NCBI GenBank assembly: GCA_902705825.1
Contig: CACSIL010000052.1
Span: 237,641-301,640 of the forward strand
Origin: Halioglobus japonicus
GTDB lineage: Bacteria; Pseudomonadota; Gammaproteobacteria; Pseudomonadales; Halieaceae
Direction: 5' to 3'
Length of the DNA stretch: 64,000 nucleotides
The first letter of the stretch is position 1. Each line of letters begins with the position of its first letter. The notes beneath the pieces were generated by a model that was not told the DNA's origin, ran no database searches, and saw only the letters and a list, made by a program, of their open reading frames with translations. Shown here one piece after another: positions 54,303-61,045 of this stretch. Both the position numbers and the translations under genes were made by a program.

Positions 54303-56360
54303 TCAAAAATGGTAGCCTACGTAGAGCCTGACGGTGCGCGGTTCCAGCACATGATAGTGGATATCCTCCACCCCGCCGGTCGGCTCACCCGGCAGACGGG
54401 AGGCATAAAAATAGTCGATATCGTGATCATTGCTATCCAGCACATTCAGCACATCCACTTTCACAGACCACTGTTTTGCCTGAAACCCCGCTCGCAGATT
54501 CACGACCGTGGAATCATCCGATTCTACGCTGCCGTCCTCCACCAGCGGTCGTTCACCAAAATAGCGAACGCGCAGACTACCGAACCACCCGCTGTCCAGC
54601 TCTGCGCTGATACCAGCTTGCAACACCTGATCGATAGAGCCCGGGATGTCATCGCCTTCAGGTGCGTAATCGGTAAACTTTGAGTCGGTGTAGGCGTATT
54701 CCAGATCCAGAGTCCACTGATCTGTCAGGCGATAGTATGTCGAGACCTCCACACCCTTGCGTCTGGAGCCACGACTCGCTTCCGTATTGCCGGCATCACC
54801 GACAAACAACAGTTCGCTATCGATTTCCAGCCGCCACAGTGCAATCGAGGCGTTGAGGCGCTCCCCGAGAAACCCACGCGCACCCACCTCGTATCCGAGA
54901 GAATCCACCAGCGGGTCTACCGGAGAAACACTGCTGCCATCAACCGGGTCAACCGCTGCGGTCGCACCGCGCGCATCATTGGAATGCAGCCCCTGACCGA
55001 TTGAGAAGTAAGTCTCCCACGCCTCGTTGAAGGTGTAGATAGCACTGCCTTTCAGTGCCAGCTTGTCATCGTGCTCCTTGCCGCTGTTACTGCCAAGGTC
55101 GATGCCATTGATATTCTGATCAATGCGGCTATCCACTTCGAAATTGAAATAGTCGTAACGCGCACCCAATACCGTGCGAATTCTGTCGCTCCAGGCAATC
55201 TCACTTTCTACGTAGACACCCGTATTCCACTCGTCGACGCGATCGCTGCGAATGGGGCCAAGACGGTTCCGCCCCTGGGTTTTATACAAACCCACCTCGT
55301 CGATATCGTCATAGCGAAACTCCGCGCCATAGCGATTGGTCACCGCCAGGCCCGCCAGTGACAACGCCTGCCTATACTCACTTTTACCACCATACAACCA
55401 GCGATTATCCCGTTGTTCAAATTGATCACCGTCGACTTCATCATCGAGGAAGTAGGTAAAGTTTGACCATAGATTGAGTGTGTAGCGAATAGCGTAGGCG
55501 GAGACATCCCAGCGTTCGTTTTGCCATTGAGTGGCCAGACTATAGCGGCGCGATTTACCGCCGAGCGTCTCATCAATCGAACCGAGCTCGTCGATAGCCC
55601 CCTCCTCGACCGCTCGCAGCGGTATCTGATCGGGACTGTGCCATTTGTTGTCGTAGGCCATAACGCTGACGCTGGCCTCACCATCGCCGAGACTTCGCGC
55701 ATACTTCAACATCAAATTGTACTTCTTCACGTCCTCCTTGATATCACTCCAGGGGCCATCGTAGCGGTTGGCCTCCATTGCGTAGCTCACGGTGCCATCC
55801 ATCAGCGGTACGCTGTCCAGTAACAGCATACGGTAGAAGTTGTTTTCACCCGCGCCCACTTCCAGCAGACCGTCGTCAAACTTATCGGGGGTTTTCAAAT
55901 GGGCGCTGCCGGCGCTGCTGAAATCACTTACATCCGCGTAGTAAGGTCCCTTCTTGTAGGCGAGAGTGACGATCGTCTCGGGAATGATAAAGTTCAGATC
56001 CGTGTAACCCTGACCGTGTCCGTGCGTGCGCATGTTTACCGGCATGCCATCGACATAGGTGGCGAAGTCAGTGCCGTGATCCAGGTTGAATCCACGCAGA
56101 AAATACTGGTTCGCCTTGCCGGTACCGCTGTGCTGCGTGGCAACCATGCCGGGGACCAGTTCCAGCACATCGCCACTGCGCAGCAATGGTCGCAGCGCAA
56201 TCTCCTCCTGACTGATTAACCCTTCAGACGCAGTAACCGCAGCGCCAACCAGATTGATGTGTCTGCCTGTCACTTGGACTTCTTCCAACTCGGGGGAAGA
56301 GGCCGCCGTTGCCAGCGCAGAAACAGGAAGCAATAAAAGCGTGCACAGACGATTGAACAT
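54303..56360 (-). CDS. TonB-dependent receptor divergent from blaI-M56
   Basis: 685 residues, compact. Signal peptide to about residue 20; TonB box LEEVQVTGRHINLVG; plug with DVLELVPGMVATQHSGTGKANQYFLRGFNLDHGTDFATYVDGMPVN then a His-containing MRTHGHGQGYTD. The C-terminus is RLYVGYHF. GGAGTGA precedes the ATG. A promoter with a Fur-like box lies 107 bases upstream. The ligand is unknown; the size is near that of vitamin B12 and metal-complex receptors. It is transcribed away from the BlaI regulator, which may control it. Confidence 0.9.
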   Translation of the reverse strand: MFNRLCTLLLLPVSALATAASSPELEEVQVTGRHINLVGAAVTASEGLISQEEIALRPLLRSGDVLELVPGMVATQHSGTGKANQYFLRGFNLDHGTDFATYVDGMPVNMRTHGHGQGYTDLNFIIPETIVTLAYKKGPYYADVSDFSSAGSAHLKTPDKFDDGLLEVGAGENNFYRMLLLDSVPLMDGTVSYAMEANRYDGPWSDIKEDVKKYNLMLKYARSLGDGEASVSVMAYDNKWHSPDQIPLRAVEEGAIDELGSIDETLGGKSRRYSLATQWQNERWDVSAYAIRYTLNLWSNFTYFLDDEVDGDQFEQRDNRWLYGGKSEYRQALSLAGLAVTNRYGAEFRYDDIDEVGLYKTQGRNRLGPIRSDRVDEWNTGVYVESEIAWSDRIRTVLGARYDYFNFEVDSRIDQNINGIDLGSNSGKEHDDKLALKGSAIYTFNEAWETYFSIGQGLHSNDARGATAAVDPVDGSSVSPVDPLVDSLGYEVGARGFLGERLNASIALWRLEIDSELLFVGDAGNTEASRGSRRKGVEVSTYYRLTDQWTLDLEYAYTDSKFTDYAPEGDDIPGSIDQVLQAGISAELDSGWFGSLRVRYFGERPLVEDGSVESDDSTVVNLRAGFQAKQWSVKVDVLNVLDSNDHDIDYFYASRLPGEPTGGVEDIHYHVLEPRTVRLYVGYHF

Positions 56361-56465
56361 TCTGCAGTCACTCCAACAGTGTATGAATTCAACACAGGGC
56401 GGTGCATTGTCAGGCTGTACTTGACTGCACCGGCCAATGCGTTAGTCTTGGCCCAATTTGGCCGT

Positions 56466-56495
56466 GAGCATAATTATCATTCACTGCATCGTCAA
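56466..56495 (-). promoter_or_regulatory. Receptor promoter with overlapping Fur-like box
   Basis: On the minus strand TTGACG (56490-56495), a 17-base spacer, and TATGCT (56467-56472) form a good sigma-70 promoter for the receptor. Bases 56466-56484 match 14 of 19 positions of the Fur consensus, with an unbroken ATTATCATT core, and cover the -10 and spacer. Binding there would block transcription. Confidence 0.5.
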
Positions 56496-56595
56496 AATTA
56501 TTGTACTTATATATCAATAACTTACATTACATTAGCCTAAAATATCACGGGCATCAGAACACCGACCGACGATCGGTTTTTTCAGGGTAAAGACA

Positions 56596-57018
56596 GTGGT
56601 TAGCAAGTCCCCCAATCCAAGCAATACGCTGCCCCAGCTGGGCGCACTGGAGCTCACCCTGCTCAAAGCGCTGTGGCAGGCGCCGGACCAATCCGCGCAC
56701 GCGTTGCGCGAGCAATTGCTGACATCGCACACCTGCAGCCTGAGCACCGTACAATCGACACTGGAGCGCTTGCACCGCAAGTCGCTGGTAAACCGTGAGA
56801 AACGCGGCCACGCCTATCTGTATCGCGCACGAATGGGGCGCGCCGAGTTGCTGGGGAAATTACTCGGCGGTGTGATCGGCCAACTCCACACCGGCAGCCT
56901 GGAGCCGATCTTGAGCAGCTTTGTCGATTTTGCAGACCGCTTTGACGATACATCGCTGGATCAACTGGATGCCCTGGTGCAACAACGGCTCACCCAGCGA
57001 GGTGATGAGTCATGCTGA
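56596..57018 (+). CDS. BlaI/MecI/CopY-family transcriptional repressor
   Basis: 140 residues. Winged helix with family wording: LGALELTLLKALWQAPDQSAHALREQL, LSTVQSTLERLHRKSLVNREKRGHAYLYRA, then a C-terminal dimerisation helix bundle (LLGKLLGGVIGQL ... LEPILSSFVDF). These repressors are inactivated by cleavage, by a partner M56 protease, or by metal. The start is GTG 56596 with AGGG upstream; a small ACCGA-CGA-TCGGT stem followed by six T lies just before and may be its operator. It overlaps the M56 gene. Confidence 0.87.
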   Translation: MVSKSPNPSNTLPQLGALELTLLKALWQAPDQSAHALREQLLTSHTCSLSTVQSTLERLHRKSLVNREKRGHAYLYRARMGRAELLGKLLGGVIGQLHTGSLEPILSSFVDFADRFDDTSLDQLDALVQQRLTQRGDESC

Positions 57019-57932
57019 CGCTGCTCTCCTCCATCGTATTGAGCGTCTTTACCTTGTGGCTGTTCTTTGGCGCGCTGCAGGCAATCATCTACCGCACACT
57101 GCAACCGGTACTGCTCTCTATAGAACCCGCGCAGGCCAGCAAATGCCTACTCGTCTGGCTCGCTCTGCCACCCGCCTCTGCGCTGCTCGCTGCTTATGTA
57201 CTGTACTCACCTGATCTAGCGCAGTGGTTTGTCGCCGGTCATTGCCACACCAGCCAATGTCTGGCGCACGGCCCGCAATCATCACTGGCGGTGCTTCCGG
57301 CAGCACTGCTGACAGCATGGACGCTCTACAGTATTGCGCAGTGCCTGTACCGTCAGTGGTTACCCGCCCGGCGCCTGTGCGATCAACTGACCATGATGGG
57401 CGTTGAACAACACGACTACATCACACTCGACGACAGCCAACCCATGGCGTTTACACTGGGCTGGCTCAGGCCGAAGGTTTTTATTTCCCGGGGAATGCAA
57501 GATGCGTGCTCGGAGGAGGAGATCAGTTCTATCGTCCACCACGAAGCAGCGCACAGGAAGCGGCGAGACAATCTGCGCTTGCTGGCAAGTAGGGTATTGA
57601 CTGCACCGTTACCCCAACGCTGGACAGCACGCGCACTGGATGACTTGAAACTGTGCTGCGAGCAGGCTTGTGATAGCAGTGCAGCGGCAATACTCACGCG
57701 TGAATCGGTGGCCGCCGCACTGATCAGAGTCACCAGGCTGCAACAGCAATCCACACCTGTTGGCAGCCTTGCTTTTTCCGGCAATCACACCCGGCAGCGC
57801 ATCCTCACGCTGTTGGACACACCGCAAGTGCCGTTGGCAAATGAAAAGCTCTTTGCTGCTGCCGCCGTCACCCTTCTGATCATACTGATGATTATCAACC
57901 CGCTACATCGCGCGGTTGAATTGCTGCCCTGA
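57012..57932 (+). CDS. M56-family (BlaR1-like) membrane metallopeptidase without beta-lactam sensor
   Basis: 306 residues. Membrane helices at about 5-26, 45-65, 91-111 and 279-300, with the zinc-protease domain between the third and fourth: HEAAH at 177-181 and ExxxD at 217-221. By BlaR1 topology this domain is cytoplasmic and would cleave BlaI. The protein ends after the fourth helix, so the penicillin-binding sensor of BlaR1 is absent. The predicted periplasmic loop between helices 2 and 3 has a cluster of His77, Cys78, His79, Cys83 and His86, a possible metal-binding sensor. The ATG lies within the end of blaI. Confidence 0.85.
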   Translation: MLTLLSSIVLSVFTLWLFFGALQAIIYRTLQPVLLSIEPAQASKCLLVWLALPPASALLAAYVLYSPDLAQWFVAGHCHTSQCLAHGPQSSLAVLPAALLTAWTLYSIAQCLYRQWLPARRLCDQLTMMGVEQHDYITLDDSQPMAFTLGWLRPKVFISRGMQDACSEEEISSIVHHEAAHRKRRDNLRLLASRVLTAPLPQRWTARALDDLKLCCEQACDSSAAAILTRESVAAALIRVTRLQQQSTPVGSLAFSGNHTRQRILTLLDTPQVPLANEKLFAAAAVTLLIILMIINPLHRAVELLP

Positions 57933-58140
57933 AACAGCCGATGGCTATTCGGGTGGGATGCGCCATCAGGAATGGGTATCGAACGACATAGCGCTATACT
58001 GAAACTGTTTCGACCACACAGCACACCGCCATGCTCACATATTGATACAAGTCTGCTACAGTAGTCTGCAACGTGAATAAGAGTGTGTAGCCTCAGTTTT
58101 TCTGCTACGCAGCGGCGACATGGAAAACACAAGGTCGACC

Positions 58141-60921
58141 ATGAATTTTACACCGACACCTGTGCGGTCACTGTGCACCGTGCTACTTGCCCTGTCTATC
58201 ACTGTCGGGTGTTCTGACAAATCAAGTCAACAGTATATTGAATCCGCCGAGCAGAATATTGCCGAGTCCCGTTTCGGCCCCGCCACGATCGAGCTGAAAA
58301 ACGCACTACAAAAAGACCCGATGTCTTCCAAAGCACGCTGGCTTCTGGGCGAGACTTATCTGCGTACGGGCGAGACTGAATCCGCAGCCAAAGAGCTACA
58401 CCGCGCCATGGAACTGGGCTGGCCGAGCGACGATGTATTACCCGCGCTTGCCAAAGCACTTCTTGCTCAGGGGGACTATAGCGGCGTAAGCGAATTATCC
58501 AGAGATGAGCTCGCGCCAGCCGCCAAAGGTGAACTGATGGCGGTACAGGCGCTGTCGGATTTCGCCCAGGGCGACACAGAGGGCGCCAACTCGCTGATCA
58601 GGCGAGCACTTAAACTGGCACCTGATATCACCTATGTACAAATAACTCAGGCCAGAATCCGGTTTGCCCAGCAGGACTTTTCCGGCGCTCTGGCCGCTAC
58701 TCGCGAGGTTCTGAAAAAATCGCCAGACGCAGCGCAAGCCTGGAGTGTCAACGGTGATGTGCATACACGCCAGGGCGATCTCGACGATGCGTTGAAGGCC
58801 TATAGCAAGGCGATAAAATACCAGCAATACAGCCCTGTTGAGCACCTCAAGAGAGGGTTGGTACGCCTGCAATTGAAAGATTACGATGGAGCACTGGCGG
58901 ATGCCAAGGCCCTGTTGGGTTATGCTCCGTCCAACCCGGGAGGAAACTATATCAAGGGGATCGTACTGTTCCAGAAAGAACAATACGCGGCCGCCCAACG
59001 CCCCCTCTCACTCGCCGAACCAGCCTGGCAACAGTTTCCACTGGTACTGTTCTTCCTCGGCTCGACCAATCTGATGCAGAACAACCTGGAACAGGCGGCA
59101 ACCTTTGCCGGCAAGTTTTATGAGTCATTTCCCGACAATCTCGCGGGACGCAAACTGCTGGCAACTATCTATCTGAAACAAAAGAAATACTCCGAGATCG
59201 AGTATCTGCTAACACCGGTGCTCGACGAAAATCCCAACGATATCGATGCCCTGACACTACTGGCAAATGCCCTGTTGTTTGACAACCGTGTTGACGAAGG
59301 TATTGCGCTGTTGGAGACAGTAGCACAACTACAGCCCACGTCCGCATCAGCCCGGATACGCCTCGGGACAGGCCTGATTATGGGCGGCGAGAATGAGGCA
59401 GCGACTGAACAGCTTGAAGCCGCTCTCGAGTTGGACCCCCAATTTCAGCAAGCGGGCGTACTTCTGATACTCAGTCATCTGCAGAATCACGACGTCCCCG
59501 GCGCCATCAATGCGGCAAAAACGTACCAGCAACGCCATCCGGCGAATGCCATATCCTACAACTTGCTGGGCAGGGCTTACCTTGAAAACGGTCAGGAAGA
59601 AGACGCCAAAAAGGCATTTGAAAAGGCCATAGAAGTCGCCCCTGGTGACCCTTCTGCCAACCACCAATTGGCAAAACTGGCCGAGGCAGCGGGGCAGCCA
59701 GCCGCGGTAAGACGGTACTACGATTCAGTGCTTGAGCATCACCGCAACCATCTCTCCACACTTATTCAACTGGCCTTGCTCGATGCAGCCCAAGGCAATG
59801 AACAGGCGGTGATTGACGGCATGGAGGGCGCAATGACAGCTCACCCGACGGCACTGGAACCCAGGCTTCTGCTGGGGCGTTATTATCTCGCCCTTGGCAA
59901 GCCGGAACTTCTGCCGCCACTGTTTGCCACTGTCAACAAAACCCAGCGACGCTCACCCAAGGTCATGCTGTTACTCGCGCTCTCACAGATTTCGGACGCC
60001 GATAATATCGGGGCAAAATATACGCTCGAAGAAATGTTGCGCGCCACACCGGAAACCCCTGAGACCCACCATCTACTGGCGATGGCTGCGGCCGGCACAG
60101 GAGACAGCGCACAGGCCCGTACTTCACTGCAATCTGCGCTGACACTCAACCCGGAGTTTCTGCCTTCCAGACTGGCGTTGGCGCGAATGGATCTCGGCGA
60201 CAGGGAGCTGGCGGCCTTTCGAGAACACCTGAGCGTTCTGGTTGAACAGGCACCAGCGTCGGTTGATGTGTTGCAGCTGAGAGCAGCTGCAGCCGCGCTC
60301 GATAACAAACCGAGTGAGGCGCTGACATTCAGTCAACGGGTGTTCGCGCTGTCACCCTCCACACAAACCGCACTGGAACTTGCGCACTATCTGAATTTTG
60401 CCGGTGAGAGCGACACAGCCATCGAGGTCTTGCGGGAGTGGGTGGACGAGCACCCCTCAGATAAATCAGCCCGACTTGCCCTCGGTGATCAACTTCGCCT
60501 GACAGGACAGCAAGCAGAATCGCTGGCTCAGTATGAGGCGGTGCTAGAAGCAGATGCAGACAATATCAGAGCACTCTCAACACTGTCCCGGGTACTGCTA
60601 CAAAGCGACCCAAAACAATCACTGGCGCTGGCACAGAAAGCCGCAGAGCTCGCCCCCGAATCGGCTGATGTTCTCGATGCACTGGCCCTTGCAGCCTATT
60701 CCAATGGGGATTACATGAAAGCTGCACTCAGCATTCGCCGCGCCGTGATGAAAGCCCCGAAGCACGCAGACTACCAGTATCACCAGGCCCTGATTCTCAT
60801 AGCCCAGCAAAACACCGAAGGCGCTATCGCCGCACTGGCAACGCTACTGGCTGAAGAGACTGCATTTGATGAGCGCGCCGAAGCGGCGCGTTTACTGGAC
60901 GAACTCAAGAACCCCGACTAG
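58141..60921 (+). CDS. prsT: PrsT-like TPR lipoprotein of PEP-CTERM systems
   Basis: 926 residues from the ATG at 58141 (AAGG 7 bases upstream); ATG 58120 is an alternative. Lipobox VGC, then EQNIAESRFGPATIELKNALQKDPMSSKARWLLGETYLRTG, the typical start of the PEP-CTERM TPR lipoprotein family (TIGR02917). Some 20 or more TPR units fill the rest. Family members accompany exosortase and PEP-CTERM polysaccharide systems and probably help surface assembly. It converges on a protein with a VPLP-type sorting signal; exosortase itself is outside the window. Confidence 0.88.
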   Translation: MNFTPTPVRSLCTVLLALSITVGCSDKSSQQYIESAEQNIAESRFGPATIELKNALQKDPMSSKARWLLGETYLRTGETESAAKELHRAMELGWPSDDVLPALAKALLAQGDYSGVSELSRDELAPAAKGELMAVQALSDFAQGDTEGANSLIRRALKLAPDITYVQITQARIRFAQQDFSGALAATREVLKKSPDAAQAWSVNGDVHTRQGDLDDALKAYSKAIKYQQYSPVEHLKRGLVRLQLKDYDGALADAKALLGYAPSNPGGNYIKGIVLFQKEQYAAAQRPLSLAEPAWQQFPLVLFFLGSTNLMQNNLEQAATFAGKFYESFPDNLAGRKLLATIYLKQKKYSEIEYLLTPVLDENPNDIDALTLLANALLFDNRVDEGIALLETVAQLQPTSASARIRLGTGLIMGGENEAATEQLEAALELDPQFQQAGVLLILSHLQNHDVPGAINAAKTYQQRHPANAISYNLLGRAYLENGQEEDAKKAFEKAIEVAPGDPSANHQLAKLAEAAGQPAAVRRYYDSVLEHHRNHLSTLIQLALLDAAQGNEQAVIDGMEGAMTAHPTALEPRLLLGRYYLALGKPELLPPLFATVNKTQRRSPKVMLLLALSQISDADNIGAKYTLEEMLRATPETPETHHLLAMAAAGTGDSAQARTSLQSALTLNPEFLPSRLALARMDLGDRELAAFREHLSVLVEQAPASVDVLQLRAAAAALDNKPSEALTFSQRVFALSPSTQTALELAHYLNFAGESDTAIEVLREWVDEHPSDKSARLALGDQLRLTGQQAESLAQYEAVLEADADNIRALSTLSRVLLQSDPKQSLALAQKAAELAPESADVLDALALAAYSNGDYMKAALSIRRAVMKAPKHADYQYHQALILIAQQNTEGAIAALATLLAEETAFDERAEAARLLDELKNPD

Positions 60922-60960
60922 CGGCGAAAACCCTGCCTTTACAGGCACAGGGTTCGCCGC
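60921..60960. terminator. Strong hairpin between prsT and the surface repeat protein
   Basis: GCGGCGAA(AA)CCCTG pairs with CAGGGTTCGCCGC, with an extra CC/GG pair near the TTTACA loop. A 13-bp stem with a 2-base bulge, starting at the last base of prsT. No T-run; it could stop transcription from both sides. Confidence 0.55.
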
Positions 60961-61045
60961 TGGCGCACTGCGTTAGTCACAGCACAGCGGCTGACGCAGG
61001 ACACTGTCGCAAGCCCTGTAGCCATTAATGCTGGTAACCCCGCAT

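Noticed and set aside
57012..57932. Beta-lactam-sensing BlaR1
   Set aside because: No penicillin-binding domain after the fourth helix and no beta-lactamase gene nearby.
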